DNA of 64,000 bases from an uncultured Alphaproteobacteria bacterium (GTDB lineage: Bacteria; Pseudomonadota; Alphaproteobacteria; Micropepsales; Micropepsaceae): assembly GCA_902825865.1 (NCBI GenBank), contig CADECX010000010.1:1-64000 (forward strand), written 5' to 3'. The notes under the pieces were generated by a model. That model was not told the origin of the DNA. It worked only from the letters and a program-made list of their open reading frames with translations, and made no database searches. Shown here piece after piece: positions 8,572-16,845 of this stretch; the stretch's first letter is position 1, and each line of letters opens with the position of its first letter. Made by a program: the position numbers and the translations under genes.

Positions 8572-8671
8572 CCCTCGTCCAATTTTAAGGCACGTGCAGC
8601 AGGTAAAGCTTTCAGCGAGGCTATTGATTCGCCATCACCACCAATCCCCGCTTCGAAACAGGTGGGATTTT

Positions 8672-9601
8672 CTAATGCTCGAAGATGTTGACAGTCGCGC
8701 CGGTAAAGTCGCGCCATTCCTCGACCGGAAGTGGTCCACGCGGAACGGTCCATCGAATGGCAAACATCGGATCACTGCACACTAGGAAGCGCTTCGGGTT
8801 GCGAAGGCGCTTCACAAGCCCGAGGATGTTCTGCGCGTGGCGCTCGTTGGTGGTGTAGATCAGCACGGTCAAATTTGGCACGTCCCATTGGTCTTTGAAT
8901 GTCTTGTCGCTGACAGCCTGGTCGTACCCCTGGAGCTTGTCCTCTATACTAGTCTGCTCCTTATTCTTGCGTTCCCCGCTCTCGGTGTTGCGGTCGATCT
9001 CAACTGCGCAAAAGCGGAAGCCAGGGTTTCTAATGTACTCAAGTGCGAAACGAAAATCCGGTATCACTTTGCGCTGTGGAATGCCGGCAAGAGCGATAGC
9101 GCGGTTCGCGCTCCGAATGCGACGGCCGAACTCTTCCTCGTGGATGTAGCGAACAGCGTAATCTGAAGCCCGGAGCTCAAGGGATGCGCTAACGGTTGCC
9201 GCGAAGAAGCGGTGGATCATCGGGTCCCTACGATCCGGGCAGAACCTTAGGAGCATCTCGTTCTTCTTAAGTTCATCCCATCCGTCGTAGTCGAGATCAT
9301 AGATGATCGGCTGATATCGAGCGTCACGATTGTTGAACTGCTGCTGCGGGCGAGACAAAAATCGTTTACCGTCGATCGTGCCATTGTAAAGCTGCGTTAG
9401 ACGGTGCTTGTGGGCCTGGAGATTACCGCGTTTGTGTTTTGTTAAGAGGTAAAGAATATCGGTCGGTAGATGGCCATGGCGCTGTAGGTCGTCAAAGATC
9501 GCAATATCCGCCGCACCAATTTCGATGCGGTGATCGAGCGGCTGCGGTTTCGCGAAGCGAATCCGGCGGGTAAGGGCGTCGGTCTTCATTTGGCATGACA
9601 T
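8672..9601 (-). CDS. Replication-relaxation family protein (probable mobilisation function)
   Basis: A 309-residue protein. The N-terminal third looks like a winged helix (DILYLLTKHKRGNLQAHKHRLTQLY region), and the C-terminal half has the nuclease-like pattern of replication-relaxation proteins: VIPDFRFALEY, then CAVEIDRNTES, then DKLQGYDQA, with the PD...E.D...K arrangement. Such proteins occur on conjugative and mobilizable elements and are thought to act in DNA processing at transfer or replication origins. It sits 77 bases downstream of the coupling ATPase on the same strand. Assignment is by pattern only. Confidence 0.65.
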   Translation of the reverse strand: MSCQMKTDALTRRIRFAKPQPLDHRIEIGAADIAIFDDLQRHGHLPTDILYLLTKHKRGNLQAHKHRLTQLYNGTIDGKRFLSRPQQQFNNRDARYQPIIYDLDYDGWDELKKNEMLLRFCPDRRDPMIHRFFAATVSASLELRASDYAVRYIHEEEFGRRIRSANRAIALAGIPQRKVIPDFRFALEYIRNPGFRFCAVEIDRNTESGERKNKEQTSIEDKLQGYDQAVSDKTFKDQWDVPNLTVLIYTTNERHAQNILGLVKRLRNPKRFLVCSDPMFAIRWTVPRGPLPVEEWRDFTGATVNIFEH

Positions 9602-9678
9602 ACCTCGCCCGAGCTGGGAGAAAAACGGCCGGGATGAAGCGCCATGGTGCGGTCTGTTCCCCTATCCATATGTATAGG

Positions 9679-11670
9679 CTACCACGACGGAGACACATCT
9701 TCATCGGGTTCGGCGCTGCGGCGTGAGGATTGCCCCGCTGGTTTCTGTGGGAGCGAAACCTTGAAACGGTTCTGTTCGAGAAGCATTTCGTAGGCGCGGT
9801 CGTCCATTTGGTCTTTGATCGCGCCGTACTTGATGGGGATGGAGACGGCCGTTGGCGTTACGTCGCGAATGTAGGCGGCGAACTGGAGCGATGGCTGCTG
9901 CATGATGAAGCGCGGCGTCGTTCCCATATCGCGCGCCATGATCCGCGCGTCTGCATCCGATGGCCTTGAGACGAATTTCGAGCCAGTGTTCGCTGCGAGC
10001 GATGCCCGGAGGGAGGGGTTCGCCTGTTCGAGATACTGATGTGCAAAAACGCACCCGCACCGATACTTTCGAGCAGAGGTGAGAAACTCGTCGATGTTGC
10101 TATCGAAATACTTCCCCGCTTCATCGATGATGAGATATGTGTTCTTTCGTTCTTTTGCGGGCATGGCCGCGCGCTCAAAGACGGCCTGTAGGACAAGGCT
10201 GATGAAGATGCGGCCGAAATGCGGCGACGCATCCTTCAGAAAATCCTTACCCGTGTCGACAAGAATAATAGCCCCCCGGTTGAGCTCGGCGAAGATGTCG
10301 ATCTTAGTCTCAGGCTGTGTAAAGAGCCGCGCTATGGTTGGGTTTTCAAGGATCGCTGCAAGGCGATACCTGATCTGATCTCGGGTAGCGTTAAAACTGG
10401 GCTGAACAAAGTCCTTCTCAAACCACATTCTTTGGATGGGTGGCAGTAACTCGATAGCCTTTTGGTATGGCGCATGATCGGACATGAGATTCATCATATC
10501 GAGGATGGTGGCGTTCCGTCCTAAAGCCTCGGGCAGTGCCAGCATGAGCCGCGCAATGTACTTAAAGAAAACACCCTGCTTGGCCGTGAGGTCTGCGCCG
10601 AGAAGGCCGTTGAATAGGTAGTCGAAGGTCTGGATGACTCCGGCCGTCACCTGCTCCTTCATCACCTCGTCATAGCCCCCAAACCGATCCTTTTTTAGGT
10701 CAAAAACATTAAGCGCCGGCGGGTTGTGGATGTCTTTTGGATTGATGATTATTATGCGGTCACGCCATTTCCCGTGCTCGGGGTGGAAGCATTGCATCCG
10801 GGAAAGCTTGCGAATGAGATCACCTTCGCCGTCGATGAGCACCATGCCCGGCGGGTCTTTCTGCTCAAGGTCGAACTTCACCAGATTCTCGATGAGCGTG
10901 GTTTTGCCCGCGCCCGTGCCGCCAAGGACGTGCATGTGATTCATGCGGTTGTCCTGCGTGAACTTGAGCGGAACCGGTGTCTTGAAGAACGGTTGGAACC
11001 GGGTGCCGGCGAAAAGGCGATCCACCACGTCGAGCGGCAAGACTTCATTCTCGCTCGGGCGTTTTAGGCGGCTCTCGTTTCCCGAATACGGCTCGACGCC
11101 GCTCTGCTCAGACATATTCCGATAGAGCCGGTCCATAAGCGGAAGGAAGAGCGATCTGTCGATGTACTGATCCTCTTTGAAGGTGTCGAAGCTCTGGTCG
11201 AATATTTGCGCGACAGGAACGGTATACAAAAGCGGGATGGTGAAAGGTGACGGCGCTTCCGCTTCCGGAAGGTGGTCAGCGATGCCGCAGCACACTCGTA
11301 CCAATGCCTCGTGAAGCATCTGGAGTATCTGTACGGAGTTCGCCTGGAAGTATTGCCGACGGCGCATGAAAGCTTTCGCGTCCACGGTCTCCTTCATGTT
11401 CATCCGGCTAAAGTCGTAATGGATGGGCGCGAATATCCAGGTCTCGTCGCGCACGAGTTGTTCCATTAATGCGACGAGAGTCGGCCGCAGGGAACATGGC
11501 CGAAAGAAGTCGGCCGTCAGTCGTATGGTCTCGGCCGGATCAGGAGGTGGGTACGCCCGAGCGTCATTGTAGAGCGCGAGCGTTTCCTCTCTCTCGATCT
11601 TTCCTTCGTTCGCAAAGAACCGACGGAAGAAGGGAGTGTAGACCGATACTTTCGGAGGCCAGTCGGCCAT
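9679..11670 (-). CDS. Type IV coupling protein-like conjugation ATPase
   Basis: A 663-residue VirD4/TraD-like ATPase. Walker A is GGTGAGKTTLIENL, followed by VLIDGEGDL, and Walker B is TYLIIDEAGKYFD. An arginine-finger-type region, EQANPSLRASLAANTGSKFV, follows. Such motors bring DNA substrates to a secretion channel. The start at 11670 is chosen because its ATG overlaps the upstream stop codon (TGATG); the frame is open to 11757. I see no clear transmembrane segment at the N-terminus, unlike classic VirD4, so the protein may be soluble or work with the tail-anchored protein encoded just upstream. Confidence 0.85.
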   Translation of the reverse strand: MADWPPKVSVYTPFFRRFFANEGKIEREETLALYNDARAYPPPDPAETIRLTADFFRPCSLRPTLVALMEQLVRDETWIFAPIHYDFSRMNMKETVDAKAFMRRRQYFQANSVQILQMLHEALVRVCCGIADHLPEAEAPSPFTIPLLYTVPVAQIFDQSFDTFKEDQYIDRSLFLPLMDRLYRNMSEQSGVEPYSGNESRLKRPSENEVLPLDVVDRLFAGTRFQPFFKTPVPLKFTQDNRMNHMHVLGGTGAGKTTLIENLVKFDLEQKDPPGMVLIDGEGDLIRKLSRMQCFHPEHGKWRDRIIIINPKDIHNPPALNVFDLKKDRFGGYDEVMKEQVTAGVIQTFDYLFNGLLGADLTAKQGVFFKYIARLMLALPEALGRNATILDMMNLMSDHAPYQKAIELLPPIQRMWFEKDFVQPSFNATRDQIRYRLAAILENPTIARLFTQPETKIDIFAELNRGAIILVDTGKDFLKDASPHFGRIFISLVLQAVFERAAMPAKERKNTYLIIDEAGKYFDSNIDEFLTSARKYRCGCVFAHQYLEQANPSLRASLAANTGSKFVSRPSDADARIMARDMGTTPRFIMQQPSLQFAAYIRDVTPTAVSIPIKYGAIKDQMDDRAYEMLLEQNRFKVSLPQKPAGQSSRRSAEPDEDVSPSW

Positions 11671-12365
11671 CAAAGAATCTTGGAAAGTATGTAGAAAACG
11701 ACAAATGCACCGGCAACGGTGAAGCCTTTCTGTTGGCCGGTTAGATTGCCCCACCATTCCGAAAACTTATCGACTGGCGAAGGCTCATCGCTGGTGAAAG
11801 TTGTGTCGGGTCTCATTGGTCCCGACGATGACATTGCCATCTCCATTGCCGGCGGCGGCGTAGGGTCTTGCTGCGAAGGCTCGGGTGCCGGCGTTGCCAT
11901 CTGTACAATCGGTGGCGGCAAGACTGGCGCTGGCGGCGGTGCAAGAGATGCTTGGCTTGGAGCCGCTACGGTCGGTTCCGCACCGGAAAAGTCCATGAGG
12001 ATTTCCCGGCCGTCGAATGTTGCTGCGGCGGCGAGATACGCTTTTAGGTTTTCACATGCGCTGACGACGGCTTCTTCTGCGCCGAGGAGCTCGTCCATAT
12101 CTTTGCACTCGACGTGAGTGCCCTTCGATAAGCCGTCGATGGTGATGTTGAGGTTGATCGCTGCAAGTGCATACGAACCGATTGCCTTGAGCGAGCCCAT
12201 TGCATTGCCGGTTGCCATATTGCCCGCGGCCGCTGCGAGGTGCTTTTTGGAAGCTTCGCTGTTGTAAATGCACATGCTTCCGAGTTTGTACTTGGTGATG
12301 TTATCCCGTTCTTGGCCGTTAAATTCGACCCGTGCATCAAGACAGAAGAGTAATTTGCCGCCCAT
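11670..12365 (-). CDS. Tail-anchored unknown protein of the mobilisation module
   Basis: About 231 residues from the ATG at 12365; the frame extends to a GTG at 12407. The N-terminal half is a globular domain I do not recognise (LLFCLDARVEFNG, KYKLGSMCIYNSEASKKHL). A proline/alanine-rich linker follows (APPPAPVLPPP and similar, about residues 130-180). The C-terminus is a single hydrophobic anchor, GFTVAGAFVVFYILSKIL. Its stop overlaps the start of the coupling ATPase, so the two are probably translated together. It could tether the ATPase to the membrane, but that is a guess. Confidence 0.7.
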   Translation of the reverse strand: MGGKLLFCLDARVEFNGQERDNITKYKLGSMCIYNSEASKKHLAAAAGNMATGNAMGSLKAIGSYALAAINLNITIDGLSKGTHVECKDMDELLGAEEAVVSACENLKAYLAAAATFDGREILMDFSGAEPTVAAPSQASLAPPPAPVLPPPIVQMATPAPEPSQQDPTPPPAMEMAMSSSGPMRPDTTFTSDEPSPVDKFSEWWGNLTGQQKGFTVAGAFVVFYILSKIL

Positions 12366-12475
12366 GACGCCGCCTTGGCGCTGGGATCGTTTCAACTTCA
12401 ATTGCACGAGATGCCCCCCATGTTGCCCCTGGGAACATTAGACGTAAAACTCTTGAGGCGTAAGGCTCATGCGCC

Positions 12476-13300
12476 CTAGGGTGTCGTGCCCCTGGTCCCC
12501 CTGATGCTGTCGAGAATGAAGTTGTTGTAGTTGTTATCGACTTTTGACGGATCGGGGAAAAGCCCACGGTATTCGGCAAGTGTCTTGGCATCGGAATAGG
12601 TGCATCTACTGGCTGACTTTTTGTCAATCAGTAGAAGTTCGTTTTTCAATGGGCTTTCGTCGAGGAAGTTCACGCCCGCGAGGAGGCGGTTTTGTCTGAT
12701 AAGCGAGATATGTGATTTGCGTCCGTAGAATCCGAAGTCGGGAACGACCACGGTGTATTTGTATCTAGAAATCAGGAAGTGTGCGAGCGCTAGGCAGTCT
12801 GTATCGCCTAGTTCTGCTCTATTGAGCCGCGCAAGAATGGTACCGCTGAAGGAAAGCGTATTGCCGCGATTAAGGACACGTTCCAGGATTGGTGAAGCAA
12901 GAAGGTCGGATATTTTGTCATAGGCCCAAACGTGGCCGGGTGTCGATTTTTTGTCCGGAGGCGGAATCAGTTGGTCGAGTGACGGTGGTTTTCGCAATAG
13001 AGAACGCAGGATAAAGGATAAGCCGGTTTCTTTGGTCAGCGTTGCCGATCCTGCTGGATATAAGGCGTCGATAGTTGCGACGAAATCTCGCGCGGTCGTA
13101 TACGAGATGCCTTTAAGCGGGTTGAATGTATGTTTTTGATGGTCAAAATCGGTGACCCGCCAACTTTTTGGAAAAGTGGAGTGTAGAAGAAGTTCGTCGA
13201 TGAGGGGCCCGTCGTCGATTATTAAAAATCGCGACGGTTTGCTCTCAAAAATGTCGTCGATGAGAGCGGATTTATCTCTGCCGATTGAAAGAAAGTTCAC
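12476..13300 (-). CDS. Unknown protein, possibly a degenerate conjugation ATPase-like protein
   Basis: A 274-residue protein starting at a GTG without a clear ribosome site, so the start could be further downstream. The segments FNPLKGISYTTARDF and SFILRSLL recall parts of VirD4/TraG-type ATPases, and FLIIDDGP and LIDK resemble strand ends of a RecA-like fold, but there is no Walker A. It is on the same strand as the 245-codon and ATPase genes with a 110-base gap. Function is not known; a role in the same mobilisation system is inferred from position. Confidence 0.6.
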   Translation of the reverse strand: MNFLSIGRDKSALIDDIFESKPSRFLIIDDGPLIDELLLHSTFPKSWRVTDFDHQKHTFNPLKGISYTTARDFVATIDALYPAGSATLTKETGLSFILRSLLRKPPSLDQLIPPPDKKSTPGHVWAYDKISDLLASPILERVLNRGNTLSFSGTILARLNRAELGDTDCLALAHFLISRYKYTVVVPDFGFYGRKSHISLIRQNRLLAGVNFLDESPLKNELLLIDKKSASRCTYSDAKTLAEYRGLFPDPSKVDNNYNNFILDSIRGTRGTTP

Positions 13301-13445
13301 GGGGTATGGGTTGGTGAAACAGAGCCTTGCTTCGCCAGGGTGTTTCCGCCAACCCAGAAACGAAACGAAGAACTGTTCAGTACAAGTATATCAGCGAATT
13401 GTGGAAAAGTTTCTGTCGCGCTCCGGCGCGCAGAACAGTGCATGG

Positions 13446-13584
13446 TCCGCACCAAGTCCGTCGTTGTGCGCGAAGCGCCACGACCCCACGCTTGCCCTTG
13501 AGCGATAGCGTGGTGAAGCCTCTCCGATAGGAGGGCTGAAAAGGCGTGGGGTCGTGGCGTGAGCCCGACGGACTTGTGTGCGGA
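13446..13584. repeat. Long imperfect inverted repeat, candidate oriT or regulatory hairpin
   Basis: Arms at 13446-13491 and 13543-13584 pair over most of their length. A perfect 16-base block (CGCCACGACCCCACGC against GCGTGGGGTCGTGGCG) forms the inner stem, and TCCGC...AAGTCCGTCG pairs with CGACGGACTT...GCGGA in the outer part. The roughly 50-base loop contains a smaller hairpin (CTCC-GATA-GGAG). It lies between the mobilisation genes and the AlpA/integrase genes. The 13301-13685 gap has no convincing gene. Confidence 0.7.
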
Positions 13585-13685
13585 AATGCTACCGATTTTC
13601 GGAATTTGGTACGGCATACAGTATATGGAGGGCTATGCCGGAGAAAAAATGGCCGGGGCTTGTGGTCCCCGGCCGAGTAGCTCCC

Positions 13686-13883
13686 TTATTGAGGAGCGGA
13701 TTGTTTGTCGCGATCAGCGATCCGTGCGAGACACCAGCGCTCGATTTCTTCCTCTACCCACCCGACTCTTCCGGGTCCGAGTTGCACCCTTTTGGGGAAC
13801 TTCCCGGCCACTTCGAGGCGGGCAATGTGAGCGAAGCTGTAAAGTACTCGTTCGCGCACTTGCTTCTTCGACAAAAACTTCAT
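13686..13883 (-). CDS. AlpA-family excisionase/regulator
   Basis: A 65-residue protein of the AlpA/MerR-like helix-turn-helix type found beside integrases. It begins MKFLSKKQVRERVLYSFAHIARLEVAGKFPKRV and continues GPGRVGWVEEEIERWC, the usual family layout. The ATG at 13883 is chosen because GGGAG lies six bases upstream. AlpA proteins activate integrase or act as directionality factors; here the integrase gene lies just upstream on the same strand. Confidence 0.88.
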   Translation of the reverse strand: MKFLSKKQVRERVLYSFAHIARLEVAGKFPKRVQLGPGRVGWVEEEIERWCLARIADRDKQSAPQ

Positions 13884-13945
13884 CACGAACTCCCATTGCT
13901 GGGAGGTTCGCGAACCTCCGGGTTAGTCCCCGAGGCACCGGAACT

Positions 13946-15010
13946 TTAGCTGATCTTGAGCTCTGTTTGTAGGTAAGCTTGATACTTCGCGACCGCAGCA
14001 CGCATCTCGGGAAGGTAATCGTAGCGGTTATAGATGCGGTCCATACCGGAGTGTGTCCCGGAAATGTGGTTTATATACTTTTCGGCGACCTCCCTGCTGA
14101 TGCCGAGCCGTGCCCAGTTCGAGCGGAGCGTGCGGCGAAGGTCGTGGAGGGTCCAGTTCCTCACCCCGCAAGCGGCGTCGAGCCGCGCTTTCGCCTTTGA
14201 GAAGCCGCCATAGGAAAGTTGGTGCAAATACGGAAGCGCCATCTCTGGGAAGGGGAAACGGTGCTCGAGTTTGTTCTTGGTGAGCCAATCGGGAAGAGTG
14301 ATGAGGTCGTCCTTCACCATCGTCTTCGGGTCGATTCTGGAAGTTTCACCGGGCCGCTGGCCGCAAAGGATGAGAAGTTTGACGATACGGCCGAACGGAT
14401 CATTGGGTGCAGCGGCCCATACTTTGACCAGCTCCTTGTCGGTAAGGATGCGATCTTTCGACTTGCTGCCAGCCGGAGCTTCCATACGTTCGATCGGGTT
14501 CTTGTCGAGATAGTGCTTGCGGTAGGCCCACCGGATAAAGGCGCGGAGATAGACGAAAGCATGGTGAAGCTCCGCCTTTCTGTCCTGGAGGCGGTCTAGG
14601 GCCTTCTGGAGGTCGTGGGGCGGTATTTTATCCATATGGGTCTTGCCGAACCGGAAGTGCTTTTTCAGGTGCCGGTGGTAGCTCTTGTAGGTAGAGGGGC
14701 GGTTCTTCTGCCTGACACGCTCTAAATACTCATCCAGGGCCTTATCCCACGGTTTGGAGACCGTTTGGCTCTTGCCGAGGGTGTATTGCGCCAGGATGAC
14801 CTTAGCCGCTGTACGGGCCTCTCCGAGTCCGATGATCGTGACGCGGCCGATAGTCTCCCGCGTCCGACGCGGACCGTGGGTGAGAATGAAGGACTTCGTC
14901 CCTCCCTCGCTGATCCGGACGCCGAAGCCGGGCAGGGTGTCGTCATAGTGGATTACCGCGCCTTTCTCGGGTGATTTAAGGGCACGAATGCTGATGTCGG
15001 TGAGCCTCAT
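13946..15010 (-). CDS. Tyrosine integrase (first paralogue)
   Basis: A full-length 354-residue integrase: N-terminal arm-binding domain (MRLTDISIRALK, LPGFGVRISEGG), a SAM-like core-binding domain, and a catalytic domain with R in LCGQRPGETSR, HDLRR in TLHDLRRTLRSNWA, H in YINHISGTHSG and Tyr in IYNRYDYLP. The start at 15010 matches the start of its paralogue at 60993. The two proteins share most residues, so they belong to one integrase subfamily. The upstream region faces the polymerase gene and contains no tRNA-like sequence. Confidence 0.93.
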   Translation of the reverse strand: MRLTDISIRALKSPEKGAVIHYDDTLPGFGVRISEGGTKSFILTHGPRRTRETIGRVTIIGLGEARTAAKVILAQYTLGKSQTVSKPWDKALDEYLERVRQKNRPSTYKSYHRHLKKHFRFGKTHMDKIPPHDLQKALDRLQDRKAELHHAFVYLRAFIRWAYRKHYLDKNPIERMEAPAGSKSKDRILTDKELVKVWAAAPNDPFGRIVKLLILCGQRPGETSRIDPKTMVKDDLITLPDWLTKNKLEHRFPFPEMALPYLHQLSYGGFSKAKARLDAACGVRNWTLHDLRRTLRSNWARLGISREVAEKYINHISGTHSGMDRIYNRYDYLPEMRAAVAKYQAYLQTELKIS

Positions 15011-15211
15011 TTGTCTCTCCCTTGTCTCGGCAGGTCGCCGATTAGCCGTGAGTTTCAATGCGCCGATATGGCGATTGTAATTCTCCTAAGCCTTTGAAAC
15101 TACGGTCAGAATGCGACGCTATGAGCAAGGGTGAGAAGGTCGGAAAAATAAATTTAGCTCCCCCGCTCGGAATCATCCCTAGCCTTAGCGGCTGGACTTC
15201 CCCGCCCATAT

Positions 15212-15226
15212 GTTCTCTTTATGTTC
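15212..15226 (+). promoter_or_regulatory. LexA box (SOS operator)
   Basis: GTTC-TCTTTAT-GTTC is a perfect match to GTTC-N7-GTTC, the LexA operator of Alphaproteobacteria. It ends 17 bases before the polymerase start codon at 15244, where bound LexA would block transcription. Confidence 0.85.
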
Positions 15227-15243
15227 TCATATGGGAAAGGTAC

Positions 15244-16506
15244 ATGCGTAGGCCGGAATCCGTCGAAAAGCTCTATCTGGACTTTGACGGCTTCTTTGCG
15301 TCGGTCATGCAGCAGGCTTTCCCGCATCTGAGAGGAAAGCCCGTTGGCGTCATCCCCTTCCCGGTGGAAGGCCGAGGTGCAGATTCCACCTGTGTCATAG
15401 CCTGCTCCAAAGAGGCCAAGGCGGCAGGCTGTAAGAACGTCATGTCGGTGCCGGTGGCCCGCGAACTTTGCCCTGACATCATCCTGGTGCCGCAGCGCGT
15501 TGACCTGTTCAGGCGCGCTCACAATGCCCTCCTGAACGAAATCCGCTGCGAGATACCCATCGAGGTCGTTAAGTCGATTGATGAGATGGCCTGCAAACTG
15601 GACAAGGCCACCAGCGCGGACCCGCAAGCATTGGCGGCGCGGATCAAGCGGCGGATCGCGGCCAACATCGGCCCCTTCATTACTTGCTCCATAGGCTTCG
15701 CTGCCAACCGGCTGCTGGCGAAAATCGCCTGCAAGGTGGACAAGCCTAACGGCGTCACGATCTGGCATCCTGAGACGATGCCGGGGCCTCTTCTTATGCG
15801 GCCCATGTCCGATGTGCCTGGCATTGGCCAAAGTATGCAGCGCCGGCTAGACGCGGCCGGCCTGGACAACATGATTAGCCTCTGGAACAGCCAGCCCAAG
15901 CACTTGCGCGCGATCTGGGGAAACGTGAACGGCGAGCGTATGTGGTACGCGCTGCACGGCTACGATTTACATGCTCAGCCGACGCAACGCGGCATGTACG
16001 GCCATAGCCGCGTCCTGCCGCCTGAATGGCGAGACCTGGACCATGCCCAAGCCAGTTCGCGGCTGCTGCTAGTAAAGGCTGCGCGGCGCATGCGCCGGGG
16101 CGGCTACTTCGCCAACAAGCTATGGCTCTGGCTGGGAATCATGGATCAAAGCGGCTGGTCGGCAACCTACAACTTGCCTTGCGTTCAGGATGATCAGGCT
16201 TGTCTCAGGGCCTTGGGAAATCTTTGGGACAAAGCCAATAAGCAGCTTCCGAAGCGCACCAGACTGATGATGTTGAGCGTAACCCTGGGCGATTTATCCC
16301 CGGCTAATGAGCGTCAGCTAGACTTGCTGCTCAACGATGATCCGCAGCGCAAGAAATGCGAGACGATCACCAACACCATAGACAGCTTAAACCAAAAGTT
16401 CGGCAAGCGGGTGGTGACTGTCGGGCCATGGGTAACGCCACCGGGGGGTTATGCGGGCGGGAAGATCGCCTACAACCGCATCCCTAGCGCCGAGGATTTC
16501 TGGTGA
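15244..16506 (+). CDS. Y-family translesion DNA polymerase
   Basis: A 420-residue DinB/UmuC-type polymerase. The catalytic acidic residues are present in YLDFDGFFASV (residues about 10-20) and SIDEMAC; CSIGFAANRLLAKIACKVDK and the helix-hairpin-helix segment MSDVPGIGQSMQRRL follow. It is therefore likely active, unlike ImuB. The ATG at 15244 is chosen over a frame open from 15058 because the LexA box overlaps the longer version. It would be made during the SOS response and copy past DNA lesions. The gene lies divergent to an integrase and overlaps a small zinc-ribbon gene, so it appears to be cargo of the mobile block. Confidence 0.92.
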   Translation: MRRPESVEKLYLDFDGFFASVMQQAFPHLRGKPVGVIPFPVEGRGADSTCVIACSKEAKAAGCKNVMSVPVARELCPDIILVPQRVDLFRRAHNALLNEIRCEIPIEVVKSIDEMACKLDKATSADPQALAARIKRRIAANIGPFITCSIGFAANRLLAKIACKVDKPNGVTIWHPETMPGPLLMRPMSDVPGIGQSMQRRLDAAGLDNMISLWNSQPKHLRAIWGNVNGERMWYALHGYDLHAQPTQRGMYGHSRVLPPEWRDLDHAQASSRLLLVKAARRMRRGGYFANKLWLWLGIMDQSGWSATYNLPCVQDDQACLRALGNLWDKANKQLPKRTRLMMLSVTLGDLSPANERQLDLLLNDDPQRKKCETITNTIDSLNQKFGKRVVTVGPWVTPPGGYAGGKIAYNRIPSAEDFW

Positions 16507-16757
16507 CTTGGCTAGAGGATACCGCGCTGCGGGACTTAGAGGACGATGTTCTGATCGAGGCGACCTGTATTCGGTGCCTTCACACCTGGCTTCAAAGTCC
16601 CGTGCAGTTGCTTATCAAGGTTAGCCACCGAGACGTTAAACTGGACGAGGTTGCGGCCCACCTCGCCTGTCCCAAACGGGGCTGCCGTCATGTCGGGACG
16701 CGCGTGACCATTATCAAAAATGAGGAAACTAGTGGCTTCGTGGGTGGAATGCCTTAG
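16503..16757 (+). CDS. Small zinc-ribbon-like protein, coupled to the polymerase
   Basis: An 84-residue protein starting at a GTG that overlaps the polymerase stop codon, with GAGGA about nine bases upstream. CIRC near residue 22 and CPKRGC near residue 56 form two cysteine pairs, as in a zinc ribbon. I cannot assign a family. The overlap implies translational coupling with the SOS-induced polymerase and a possible accessory role. Confidence 0.7.
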   Translation: MTWLEDTALRDLEDDVLIEATCIRCLHTWLQSPVQLLIKVSHRDVKLDEVAAHLACPKRGCRHVGTRVTIIKNEETSGFVGGMP

Positions 16758-16772
16758 CGCGGACTTGGATCT

Positions 16773-16803
16773 GAACGACCGCTTTTGACCCAAAGCGGCC
16801 ATT
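16773..16803. repeat. Dispersed palindrome copy
   Basis: One good copy with the core CCGCTTTTGACCCAAAGCGG. It separates the polymerase module from the copper P-type ATPase. Confidence 0.8.
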
Positions 16804-16845
16804 CAGAGCCAATAGGGGGGCATCCAGCGCGCCCGAAAAGGTTGT

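Noticed and set aside
8476..8691. A short frame reading VRVAPKADI.
   Set aside because: This peptide comes from translation of the dispersed palindrome and overlaps the replication-relaxation gene on the other strand.
13297..13617. A 106-codon minus-strand frame that crosses the long inverted repeat.
   Set aside because: Its sequence is explained by the inverted repeat, it lacks a family match, and its codon pattern is poor. I treat the region as a structured DNA element.
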